A stretch of 64,000 nt of DNA from Blautia faecicola (GTDB taxonomy: Bacteria; Bacillota; Clostridia; Lachnospirales; Lachnospiraceae), in NCBI RefSeq assembly GCF_004123145.1, contig NZ_SDKC01000001.1, positions 2,885,501-2,949,500 of the forward strand. The letters are read 5' to 3'. Below the pieces are notes generated by a model that was not told the origin of the DNA, made no database searches, and saw nothing but the letters and a program-made list of their open reading frames with translations. The first letter of the stretch is position 1; each line of letters begins with the position of its first letter. Positions 42,852 through 50,451 of this stretch are shown piece after piece. A program made the translations under genes and the position numbers.

Positions 42852-44187
42852 TTTTACACAGGGCAGTATTCTGAAAAAGCTTGCCCTTTTTATGCTTCCG
42901 ATCCTGGGTGCACTCGTGTTACAGGCTGCGTATGGAGCCGTTGACTTACTGGTGGTGGGAAGATTCGGTTCCACCTCCGGACTTTCCGCGGTTTCGACAG
43001 GAAGCCAGGTATTAAATCTTGTTACTTTTGTCGTGATTCAGTTTGCTACTGCAATCACTATTCTCATCGCCCGCTATCTGGGTGAAAAAAGGCCGGAACA
43101 GATCGGTTCTGTTATCGGTGGCGGGGTTATCGTTTTTGCGGCAATTTCCATTGTTTTATTTTTCCTGATGGTTGTTTTTGCGCATCCCATCGCCGTACTT
43201 ATGCAGGCACCTGCGGAAGCGGTGGATCTGACCACCAGTTATGTCCGCATCTGCGGAAGCGGTATTTTCTTCATCGTTGCCTATAACCTGATGGCTGCGA
43301 TCTTCCGTGGTCTGGGAGACAGTAAGTCACCGCTGCTCTTTGTTCTTGTTGCCTGTATCGTCAATATCGTCGGTGATCTGATCCTCGTTGCCGGACTCCA
43401 TCTGGATGCTGCCGGAGCAGCCCTCGCCACCGTTTTTGCACAGGCTGTCAGTGTGGTGTGTGCGGTTATTCTTCTGATAAAGAAGAAACTGCCATTTAAG
43501 ATCTGCAGGTCTGATTTCCGTCTGAACGATCAGTGTGGAAAGTTCTTTACCATCGGTCTTCCTCTGGCTTTGCAGGAGTGCCTGACGCAGCTTTCTTTTC
43601 TGGCTCTGTGTGCCTTTGTGAACCGTCTGGGACTCGAAGCTTCCTCCGGTTACGGGGTCGCCTGTAAGATCGTGAACTTTGCCATGCTGATCCCAAGCTC
43701 TCTGATGCAGTCCATGGCATCTTTCGTTTCTCAGAATGTGGGTGCCGGCAATCAGAAGCGCGCCAGACAATCCATGTTTACCGGTATCGGTATCGGGTTG
43801 TTTTTCGGTTGTTTTGTCTTCGCTCTCGTGCTGTTAAAGGGCGATGTTCTCTCCGGTTTCTTCACTACCGAAAGTGCCGTTATCCGGAACGCCTACGCCT
43901 ACCTGAAAGGTTTTGCCCCGGAAACACTGCTTACTGCCGTGCTGTTCAGTATGATCGGATATTTTAACGGAAATGACAAAACCTTCTGGGTGATGTGCCA
44001 GGGACTGATCCAGACTCTTCTGATCCGACTTCCCCTGTCCTATTATATGAGTATCCAGCCGAATGCCAGCCTGACCAAAATCGGTCTTGCAGCTCCGGTG
44101 TCCACAGCAGTCGGTATCTGCCTGAACATCGGTTTCTTCCTCTGGCTGAACCGGAAAAGTGCAAAGAAAGTCAGCCAACCAAGTTAA
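42832..44187 (+). CDS. MATE family efflux transporter, TTG start
   Basis: The 451-residue protein has twelve predicted helices in two similar halves, with GSILKKLALFMLPILGALVLQAAYGAVDLLVVGRFGS at its start and YNLMAAIFRGLGDSKSPL in helix 4-5, typical of the DinF-like branch. The natural start is a TTG at 42832, since AAGGAG lies eight bases upstream and the family begins near SAKNDFTQGSILKK; the ATGs at 42781-42790 lack a ribosome site. It overlaps the marR gene, an arrangement that couples the two. Confidence 0.9.
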   Translation: MTSAKNDFTQGSILKKLALFMLPILGALVLQAAYGAVDLLVVGRFGSTSGLSAVSTGSQVLNLVTFVVIQFATAITILIARYLGEKRPEQIGSVIGGGVIVFAAISIVLFFLMVVFAHPIAVLMQAPAEAVDLTTSYVRICGSGIFFIVAYNLMAAIFRGLGDSKSPLLFVLVACIVNIVGDLILVAGLHLDAAGAALATVFAQAVSVVCAVILLIKKKLPFKICRSDFRLNDQCGKFFTIGLPLALQECLTQLSFLALCAFVNRLGLEASSGYGVACKIVNFAMLIPSSLMQSMASFVSQNVGAGNQKRARQSMFTGIGIGLFFGCFVFALVLLKGDVLSGFFTTESAVIRNAYAYLKGFAPETLLTAVLFSMIGYFNGNDKTFWVMCQGLIQTLLIRLPLSYYMSIQPNASLTKIGLAAPVSTAVGICLNIGFFLWLNRKSAKKVSQPS

Positions 44188-44246
44188 TTTTACAGAGATG
44201 CAGGGGATAATTTTATGAACATCAGATGATCATATAAAAATCATAA

Positions 44247-44275
44247 TTGACATTCAAAAATCTGTAGTATATAAT
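44247..44275 (+). promoter_or_regulatory. Consensus promoter upstream of second MATE gene
   Basis: TTGACA (44247-44252), 17 bp, TATAAT (44270-44275): an exact sigma-A consensus. Transcription would start near 44282, giving a leader of about 150 bases before the MATE start codon at 44432. Confidence 0.85.
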
Positions 44276-44288
44276 CGTTTTGTTCATC

Positions 44289-44369
44289 GGAGGGTGATTT
44301 GTTCGATCAGAAACAATAGCTGGATAAGATGGCGGGCTGAAATGTCCGCTTTCTTATTCAGCTTTTTTG
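44289..44369 (+). promoter_or_regulatory. Leader attenuator: ribosome site, six-codon leader and intrinsic terminator
   Basis: GGAGG (44289-44293) stands five bases before TTG TTC GAT CAG AAA CAA TAG (44299-44319), a possible hexapeptide. A GTG at 44294 opens another frame through the hairpin. The stop codon abuts a stem made of AGCTGGATAAG (44318-44328) and CTTATTCAGCT (44353-44363), with GCGGGC/GTCCGC inside, followed by T6. A perfect promoter upstream and a transporter downstream make this an attenuator by position. Whether a stalled ribosome or a small ligand relieves it cannot be told; it matches no riboswitch I recognise. Confidence 0.65.
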
Positions 44370-44431
44370 TTATCTGCCTGATTCGACGGAATTTTCAATA
44401 AAATCAATTACACAAGGAGGAATCACAGCAC

Positions 44432-45790
44432 ATGGAAAAAAACACATCATTTACCGAAGGAAAAATCATGCAGCCGTTACTTCTGTTTGCAGTTCCTGTA
44501 TTGCTGGCACTGTTCCTACAGGCTATGTACGGTGCAGTAGATTTACTTATTGTTGGTAAGTTTGCTTCTTCAGCTGATGTATCTGCGGTATCTACCGGTT
44601 CACAGATCATGACCACACTGACAAATCTGGTCAGCAGCTTCGCAATGGGAACAACGATTCTGCTTGGACAACAGATCGGAAGTGGTAAGAAAGAAGAAGG
44701 TGGCCGCACCGTAGGAACATCCATTCTGCTATTTGCCGGAATTGCTGTGATCATGTCAGTCATTCTTGTAGTCTTTGCTCCTCAGGTCAGCAGTCTCATG
44801 AACGCTCCGGAAGAAGCTTTTCAAAAGACCGTTGATTATATCCGGATCTGTGGCGGCGGTATGCTTGTTATTGTCGCTTATAACCTGATCGGCTGTATTT
44901 TCCGAGGGCTTGGTGACTCCAGAACACCACTGATCACAGTTGCCATCGCATGTGTATTCAATGTCGCCGGAGACTTGCTTTTATGTGCTGTTTTCGGTAT
45001 GGGTACAGCAGGTGCCGCTATTGCTACTGTATTTGCACAGATCGTCAGTGTAATCGTATCTTTTATTCTTATCAGTAAAAAAGATCTGCCATTTACAATA
45101 AAAAAAGAAAATATCCGGATTCACAAAACTTACCTGCGCAAAATGACCGCTTTCGGCGCACCGATTGCCCTGCAGGATCTTCTCGTAAGTATTTCTTTCC
45201 TGATCATTCTGGCAATCGTAAATGGTATGGGCGTGATTGCTTCCGCCGGTGTTGGCGTTGCGGAAAAAGTCTGTGCTTTTATTATGCTGATATCATCCGC
45301 TTTTATGCAGTCCATGTCTGCTTTCGTAGCACAAAATTATGGTGCCGGACGCCTTACCAGAGCAAGAAAGGCATTGCACTATGGCATCGCAGTTTCTTTT
45401 ACCGTCGGTATTGTAATGTTCGCAATTACCTTCTTCCATGGAGATATCCTGGCAGGTATTTTCTCCTCTGATCAGGAAGTAATCGCAGCAGCCGCAGATT
45501 ACCTGAAAGCCTATGCCATTGACTGTCTGTTCACCGCTATCTTCTTCTGTTACACCGGATTCTATAATGGAATTGGCAGAACAAGATTTGTTATGATACA
45601 GGGGATTCTCGGTGCTTTCTGCGTCAGAGTACCGGTATCTTACATTATGAGCATCCAGCCGAATACTTCTCTGTTCCATATCGGACTGGCAACACCGATG
45701 TCCTCTATATTACAGTTGATTCTCTGTGTAGGATTTATGCTCCGGCTGCAAAAAAACAAACTGTTAGATGACAACCTTAAAAATTATTAA
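44432..45790 (+). CDS. MATE family efflux transporter behind an attenuator
   Basis: A 452-residue MATE protein, similar to its neighbour at 42832 (FLQAMYGAVDLLIVGKFASSADVSAVSTGSQIM, YNLIGCIFRGLGDSRTPL, SIQPNTSLFHIGLATP). Twelve helices are predicted. It has its own promoter and leader and is not part of the marR operon. AAGGAGG precedes the start at a somewhat long distance of 11 bases. Its codons use more A/T in the third position than the MATE gene before it, so the two may have different histories. Confidence 0.92.
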   Translation: MEKNTSFTEGKIMQPLLLFAVPVLLALFLQAMYGAVDLLIVGKFASSADVSAVSTGSQIMTTLTNLVSSFAMGTTILLGQQIGSGKKEEGGRTVGTSILLFAGIAVIMSVILVVFAPQVSSLMNAPEEAFQKTVDYIRICGGGMLVIVAYNLIGCIFRGLGDSRTPLITVAIACVFNVAGDLLLCAVFGMGTAGAAIATVFAQIVSVIVSFILISKKDLPFTIKKENIRIHKTYLRKMTAFGAPIALQDLLVSISFLIILAIVNGMGVIASAGVGVAEKVCAFIMLISSAFMQSMSAFVAQNYGAGRLTRARKALHYGIAVSFTVGIVMFAITFFHGDILAGIFSSDQEVIAAAADYLKAYAIDCLFTAIFFCYTGFYNGIGRTRFVMIQGILGAFCVRVPVSYIMSIQPNTSLFHIGLATPMSSILQLILCVGFMLRLQKNKLLDDNLKNY

Positions 45791-45812
45791 TTCCATGCTC
45801 GCACACACATAA

Positions 45813-45838
45813 AAAGCACCCGGATGGGTGCTTTTCAT
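45813..45838 (+). terminator. Intrinsic terminator after second MATE gene
   Basis: AAAAGCACCC pairs with GGGTGCTTTT around a GGAT loop. It lies 25 bp after the MATE stop codon and could also stop readthrough from the opposite strand. Confidence 0.85.
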
Positions 45839-45930
45839 AGTTTCCTGGCGTTTACTACTGCACTTTTCCTGCTTTTTGTTCCATCCGTCACTGCCGTTAT
45901 CTCTCCTATTATCTCTATATCTGTTTTCCC

Positions 45931-46926
45931 TCATCCCCACACCGTATCATAATTCACCGGCTTATAAAATGCTTTTTCTCTGCTTTCATGGTCCATCGGC
46001 CGATTTCCCAGCAGCCACATGGTCTTCGCTGCAACCGCCTCCGGTGTCATATCGTAAGACTCCAGTACATTGCACAGTTTTTTCATTTCATGTCCAACTT
46101 CATAAACCGTCATATCACTTCCCTCATGGGCAACCTGCGTGCACAGGACGATCATTTTTTCCGGATATTTCTGACAAAGTTCATAAAACATATCCTTGAT
46201 ACTGGACGGAATCCCACCGACGCCAAAACTCTCCACGATAATCGCATCGTAATATTCGAAAATTACCGGAAGAAGCACCGGCTGAATACCAGGGATTAAT
46301 TTTAATAAGAAAACACTATCACTTAACTTCTCATAAAACCGCACCGGTTTTTCATATGGCAGCATCGGCAGATACCGCAGAATCCGGCGATCCTGTATCA
46401 CAGCCAGATACGGAAAATCAATACTGGAAAACGCGTTATAGCTCTTGGTCCGCACTTTTTTTGCTCGTGTTCCCGCGATCACCTTTCCGTCAAACACGAT
46501 CTGTACCCCCTGGGAAGCATCGTCACAGGCATAGTAAAAGCTGTCCGAAAGATTTGTTTTGGCATCGGTAATATCCAGATTGATCGGACGCTGTGCACCG
46601 GTGATGACAATGGGCTTCGGCGAATTCTGAATCATATAGGAAAGTGCAGCCGCCGTATAGGCCATCGTATCGGTGCCATGCGCTATGATAAATCCATCAA
46701 ATGCATCATAATGTTCCCGTATAACCTTTACCAGCATGCTCCAGTTTTCCGGCACTACATTGGAGCTGTCCAGATTAAAGGGTTGCACGGCTGTAATCTC
46801 ACAAATCTTCTCCACCTCCGGGATATAAGATATCAATTCTTCCGGCGTGATCTGCGGAGTCAGACCATTTTCTGTTTTTTTCGATGCAATCGTACCACCG
46901 GTTGCAACAAATAAGATTTTCTTCAT
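45931..46926 (-). CDS. Asparaginase (type I-like)
   Basis: A 331-residue cytoplasmic amidohydrolase that turns asparagine into aspartate and ammonia. The N-terminal KILFVATGGTIASK carries the nucleophile Thr of the first catalytic motif, and GFIIAHGTDTMAYTAAALSYM the second Thr-Asp pair. Further family parts are ITGAQRPI, NLSDSFYYACDD, VGGIPSSIKDMF and LCTQVAHEGSDMTVYEVG. There is no signal peptide, which favours the type I (AnsA) group. AAGGAG precedes the start. It is divergent from the broken regulator gene at 47098. Confidence 0.93.
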   Translation of the reverse strand: MKKILFVATGGTIASKKTENGLTPQITPEELISYIPEVEKICEITAVQPFNLDSSNVVPENWSMLVKVIREHYDAFDGFIIAHGTDTMAYTAAALSYMIQNSPKPIVITGAQRPINLDITDAKTNLSDSFYYACDDASQGVQIVFDGKVIAGTRAKKVRTKSYNAFSSIDFPYLAVIQDRRILRYLPMLPYEKPVRFYEKLSDSVFLLKLIPGIQPVLLPVIFEYYDAIIVESFGVGGIPSSIKDMFYELCQKYPEKMIVLCTQVAHEGSDMTVYEVGHEMKKLCNVLESYDMTPEAVAAKTMWLLGNRPMDHESREKAFYKPVNYDTVWG

Positions 46927-47003
46927 TGTTTTCCACTCCTTATTTCTGTATAATCATCACTATAAACAATTCCCCTGATTAACTGTTATACTCTTTATTT
47001 TTC

Positions 47004-47079
47004 TTGCTTTATTTGCACATAATTCTTATAATAACCATAGGTTACACTTATACTTTACAATATCGTAACCATTGGTTAT
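47004..47079 (+). promoter_or_regulatory. Promoter with two palindromic operators for the XRE gene
   Basis: TTGCTT (47004-47009), 17 bp, TATAAT (47027-47032) form the promoter. Two 15-bp dyads, ATAACCATAGGTTAC (47031-47045) and GTAACCATTGGTTAT (47065-47079), share the pattern RTAACCATNGGTTAY and cover the -10 end and the leader. This is a standard autoregulatory layout for the XRE-type gene that follows; binding is inferred. Confidence 0.65.
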
Positions 47080-47097
47080 GATCAAGAGGTGATCACA

Positions 47098-47445
47098 GTG
47101 AAATTTCGTCCTAATCGTTTAATTCGATTAAGAACATCTATGAATATCAGCAAAGCCGAGGCCGCCCGCCAACTTAATATTTCCGCCATGACCTACGGCC
47201 GCTATGAAAAAGGAGAACGCTAACCCTCTTATCCGTCAGTATCTTATATTGCTCAGATTTTTCATTGCAATATTGACTTTTTATATGGAACTTCAGATGT
47301 CATGAATTGTGATTATATCGTTATTTCACGTTCCGAATCTCCGGAGTTATATTCTCTGGTAGAAACTCTTCAGCAAAATCACGACATAAAAGACAGGATC
47401 CTGGCTTATGCACGAGAACTGAACCGCAAAGAAAAAAGGGGATAA
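47098..47445 (+). pseudogene. XRE-family regulator interrupted by a TAA codon
   Basis: The GTG start at 47098 (AGAGG eight bases upstream) opens a helix-turn-helix of 41 codons: KFRPNRLIRLRTSMNISKAEAARQLNISAMTYGRYEKGER. A TAA (47221-47223) then stands where related proteins have Lys (GERKPSY). The same frame goes on without another stop for 73 codons: PSYPSVSYIAQIFHCNIDFLYGTSDVMNCDYIVISRSESPELYSLVETLQQNHDIKDRILAYARELNRKEKRG, a normal C-terminal part. A single base change (A to T) explains the break. Only the DNA-binding part could still be made. Confidence 0.8.
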
Positions 47446-47469
47446 AAAAACAGTTTGTTTTTTATAAAA

Positions 47470-47778
47470 TCATTCGGTATCTTCATTGTTCTTTTCCCCA
47501 CAATCTGCAACTTCCCAATGTCCATTTTTAGGAGAACCATGTCGGACAAGAATACCAAGTTCTTTTAATATGATTTTCCTATCATTTATCATTTCTTCTC
47601 GCTTAATTTTACCCATCTGTTTTAAAATAGCTCCACTCATTGTTTTGTCTAAATAGGCCGGATTTATTTTTCGTTTTGTATATGCCATATAACTGTCTTT
47701 TGTCTCTTCTATTAAAACTGCTGCAAAAAACCTTTCCCAGCTGAAATATTCTCCACTTACTTTTTTCTTCCACAGCAT
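47470..47778 (-). pseudogene. Fragment paralogous to the split ATPase C terminus
   Basis: The frame contains [55 protein letters not shown], which matches SREYFSWERFFTSVLIENTRDSYLAYAKKKLNEAYLGGMIEDAILKQMEKIELGW at 17158-17619. The front three quarters of the protein, including the P-loop, are missing. The apparent start lies within the last codons of the SEC-C gene in another frame, so a recombination or deletion joined the two. It extends past the paralogue's end with EVADCGEKNNEDTE. Confidence 0.65.
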
Positions 47779-47993
47779 TTCTTATATTTTTTTCCACTGC
47801 CACATGGACAGGGATCATTTGGATACACTTTCTTCTCTTTTACAACCGCACCTATTTTTTCTTTCGCCTCTCTCGCAGAATATCCTGCATCGATCAGTTT
47901 GTCATAAGATTCCTTTGTTACAGGCGGATTATTTTCTCTTAACTGATTATCTACAACTTCCAATATCAGTTTCTTTAATCTTAAGTTTGCCAT
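47757..47993 (-). CDS. Small SEC-C motif protein
   Basis: A 78-residue protein. The N-terminal helical region reads [51 protein letters not shown], followed by the zinc-binding SEC-C motif [21 protein letters not shown], as at the end of SecA. Proteins of this shape are common in Firmicutes without a known role; the motif binds Zn and may contact SecB-like or other partners. A GGGAG site stands five bases before the start. Confidence 0.85.
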   Translation of the reverse strand: MANLRLKKLILEVVDNQLRENNPPVTKESYDKLIDAGYSAREAKEKIGAVVKEKKVYPNDPCPCGSGKKYKKCCGRKK

Positions 47994-48051
47994 TTAATCT
48001 CCCTCTCCAAAATACTTCATCTTTTGCTGTTATTTATACTCACAATTTTCT

Positions 48052-48200
48052 TCACAAAAACATTGCCATATATAAATATCTCTGTATAACTCGTTATCTG
48101 TAAATTTATCATCCATAAAATAATGTGCCACCAAAAGTCCTGTATCTGCAATATAACTTTTCCCTACCCATATCAGCATATACATAAAAGGCACTTTAAT
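48052..48200 (-). pseudogene. Remnant of a DUF4143-type ATPase gene
   Basis: Translation of the minus strand gives KVPFMYMLIWVGKSYIADTGLLVAHYFMDDKFTDNELYRDIYMAMFL then a stop. The ADTGLLV...F...F..NELY pattern is that of the C-terminal half of AAA/DUF4143 ATPases (ADTGLLVTLAF...). Stops flank it on both sides and no start is present. It is a short decayed piece; the match is by eye and moderate. Confidence 0.4.
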
Positions 48201-48264
48201 TCAACTATTTTTTTCACAAAAAGGCAGTTACTTTGGTATGCTCTCTGAAAGGCATAACACCCCC

Positions 48265-48408
48265 GAGGATGTCAAGTCATTGCTACAAAAAATATGCGGC
48301 TTTTTTGCCACGAAAATGGCTTAAAACCGCATATTTCTGTATAGAGGACGTTATATAATTGTCACAAAATAGGTGGGGAGGATGTAACATAATTGCTACA
48401 TTAAATGG
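48265..48408. repeat. Three related ~28-bp direct repeats, possible IS21-type end
   Basis: Units at 48265, 48344 and 48378 start GAGGATGT or GAGGACGT and continue with A/T-rich TAATTGCTACA- or TAATTGTCACA-like sequence. The third overlaps the stop codon of the gene at 48401. Several end repeats in one direction with TGT...CA are typical of IS21-family ends; no transposase accompanies them here, so this would be a left-over end. Confidence 0.45.
48288..48336 (-). terminator. Hairpin after the DUF262/DUF3696 operon
   Basis: AAATATGCGG pairs with CCGCATATTT and an inner GCCA/TGGC pairing extends the stem. It lies 65 bp beyond the last gene of the operon. A run of Ts follows on the minus strand (TTTTTTGTAGC). 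Confidence 0.65.
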
Positions 48409-49336
48409 TCGAAAATTTGGAGGTTGGCAAATGCTTTCCTATGTATCCAACAATCCCCACTCTATGTTCCGGGTCTGGTAAAAAATGTATTCTGCCTGGA
48501 TAATTTCCCGGAAAACTTATATGCCAATAAAAATATTCTTCTTTTCCATATGGTGTTACAAATTTTCTATACTCATTTAATTCTTTATCTTTCTTCACCG
48601 ACTCGGATTCTGTCCTGCATCCAAAACCAACTTCATTTTTATCAAACACTCCTTCATATGTTGCGAAATAATCCTCTAAAATCTGAATTCTTTTCATGAT
48701 AGTTTGAATTTGTATTGAAACACGAGCTTCTTCTAATTGCCTTTTCACCTCTTTGCAAAAAATTAAATGTGGATATAATTGTTCTCTTTTTTCCCATAGC
48801 TCAGCTCCTGAAGAAATAATTAATGACTGTCGTTCCCTTTCATTTGTAATCAATTGATCTACATGATCCAAAATCCCACAATTTCTTACTTTGACTGCTT
48901 CATCTTCTTCGTCATTAATGGATACATATTTTCCCTCCATCCATTCCTTTTCCCATAATTCAGATGATAACAAACTAACTATGTAGCTATCCCATTCATA
49001 TGCCATTAAAGCACCCTTAGCAGAAATAGAACCTTCATTTTCTAGTTCTACAATCAGTTCACTCTCAAGGAAATCTCCTGTTTCTATTCTATGTCCTCTC
49101 TGAATCAGAGATCTAAAAAACTGCTTATCTTTTTGAGGCACATTTCGATCTTTCAACCAATCATGTATCGTATATTCATTAGCAATTTCTTCTGTCATTA
49201 ATTCATCCGTATAATAGAAGTCATTGTCCTTATTCCTATGTTTCAATTCTTGACACACTTTTAAAAAGCCCGAAAATTGCTCAGTTAATGGTAATTTTGC
49301 AACCTGTTGTTTCAAAGAAATCTCATTAAATACCAT
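48401..49336 (-). CDS. Unknown 311-aa protein, third gene of a putative defence operon
   Basis: No family is recognised. The protein is acidic and mainly helical, without signal peptide or membrane helices. Notable parts are WLKDRNVPQKDKQFFRSLIQRG (about 60-80), a helical middle (KVRNCGILDHVDQLITNERERQSLIISSGAELWEKREQLYPHLIF), and an aromatic C-terminal part, EEYFYWHISFPGNYPGRIHFLPDPEHRVGIVGYIGKHLPT, which resembles the small beta domains with a G-x-I-G-x-H-L end seen in toxin-like proteins. It starts 11 bp after the ATPase gene, so it is part of that operon and a candidate effector or sensor. The last codons are supplied by a repeat. Confidence 0.7.
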   Translation of the reverse strand: MVFNEISLKQQVAKLPLTEQFSGFLKVCQELKHRNKDNDFYYTDELMTEEIANEYTIHDWLKDRNVPQKDKQFFRSLIQRGHRIETGDFLESELIVELENEGSISAKGALMAYEWDSYIVSLLSSELWEKEWMEGKYVSINDEEDEAVKVRNCGILDHVDQLITNERERQSLIISSGAELWEKREQLYPHLIFCKEVKRQLEEARVSIQIQTIMKRIQILEDYFATYEGVFDKNEVGFGCRTESESVKKDKELNEYRKFVTPYGKEEYFYWHISFPGNYPGRIHFLPDPEHRVGIVGYIGKHLPTSKFSTI

Positions 49337-49347
49337 TTGTATTCCTC

Positions 49348-50439
49348 TTAAAATAATTCATCAATTGCTTTATCCCACTCATCAAAAAATCCCTCCGGCC
49401 AATTCGATAAACTGCCATCTTCTAAAATCTCCGGAGATGTTTTTTCATGTTTTTGAATTCCTTCTTCTGATAAATATTCATAAAAATAGTTTATTTTTAC
49501 CTTATCAGATGATATTTTTTTATTGCGAACACTTAATCGAATTCCATTTAAAACATGATCGCTATGTGTTTCCATAAAAATTTGGACACCATTAGCAGCA
49601 GCTAAAGCAACTAATTCACCAATTTTTCTCTGACCACGTGGATGTAAATGTGCTTCTGGATTCTCAAGCACAAGTATGTCTCCCTCCCTTGCACTTAATA
49701 ATGCAACAATAATAGGTAACGAATATGAAACTCCAAATCCCATGTTTAATGCATTTGTAGACTCTTCTCCTAAACTGTTACTTGTCGAATATCTCACTCC
49801 CATTAAATTCACATCTAAATAAGGAATTACATTTACCTTTATGTTTGGCGAGATTTCTGATAACCACGCATTTATCTGCAATTCAAGTCGTTCACTTGTT
49901 TCTGAACTATGCTTCATATTTGGATAAACTTTTACATCACTCCCTTTCTCATACAAGCATACTGCGGTTTTTTCACCTTTCACTCCAATTTCCGAATGCA
50001 AAGAGTTTTCATTTTCTATCGTGTCATAATAACGGCGAGGTCCTAATCTTTCTGCCGATATATACTCAAATTTTTTTGTAAGAAATGAATCTCTTTCAGA
50101 TAAAGGTCCCTGACTTTCTGAAATCAAATTTCCAACTTTATCATACTGACACATCCATTTATGATCATTTTCCTCTACTTCTATAGAAAGCACATCATCT
50201 TTTCTAAACCAATACATAATATCAGTCTGAGTACCCAGTTCGACATATGATCCATTAAGAATTAAACGCTGATTTTCCAAACAATTATTTTTTTCATATG
50301 TTTGCCGCAATAATAATAATGCCTGAATCAATGTCGATTTTCCCATGCCATTAATACCTGTAAATAAATTCAATTCCCGACATGTAACATCAATTTTTTC
50401 AAAACATTTAAAGTTTTTTAATGAAATTTTTTCAATCAT
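49348..50439 (-). CDS. AAA ATPase, DUF3696 family (OLD/ABC-like)
   Basis: A 363-residue ATPase of the SMC/ABC-like group. It begins IEKISLKNFKCFEKIDV and has Walker A GINGMGKST (28-36). Near the end it carries the signature-like SLPIIVALLSAREGDILVLENPEAHLHPRGQRKIGELV (Walker B, D-loop), then METHSDHVLNGIRLSVRNKKI. The last part (about 310-355) with FFDEWDKAIDELF corresponds to DUF3696. Such ATPases occur in anti-phage and toxin-type operons, usually with a second effector protein. It stands between the DUF262 gene (12 bp) and the unknown gene (11 bp). Confidence 0.85.
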   Translation of the reverse strand: MIEKISLKNFKCFEKIDVTCRELNLFTGINGMGKSTLIQALLLLRQTYEKNNCLENQRLILNGSYVELGTQTDIMYWFRKDDVLSIEVEENDHKWMCQYDKVGNLISESQGPLSERDSFLTKKFEYISAERLGPRRYYDTIENENSLHSEIGVKGEKTAVCLYEKGSDVKVYPNMKHSSETSERLELQINAWLSEISPNIKVNVIPYLDVNLMGVRYSTSNSLGEESTNALNMGFGVSYSLPIIVALLSAREGDILVLENPEAHLHPRGQRKIGELVALAAANGVQIFMETHSDHVLNGIRLSVRNKKISSDKVKINYFYEYLSEEGIQKHEKTSPEILEDGSLSNWPEGFFDEWDKAIDELF

Positions 50440-50451
50440 TCTAATTCCTCT

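Noticed and set aside
44294-44404. GTG-started frame of 36 codons through the MATE leader as a protein gene
   Set aside because: The ribosome site touches the GTG without a spacer and the frame crosses the terminator hairpin; treated as part of the attenuator only.
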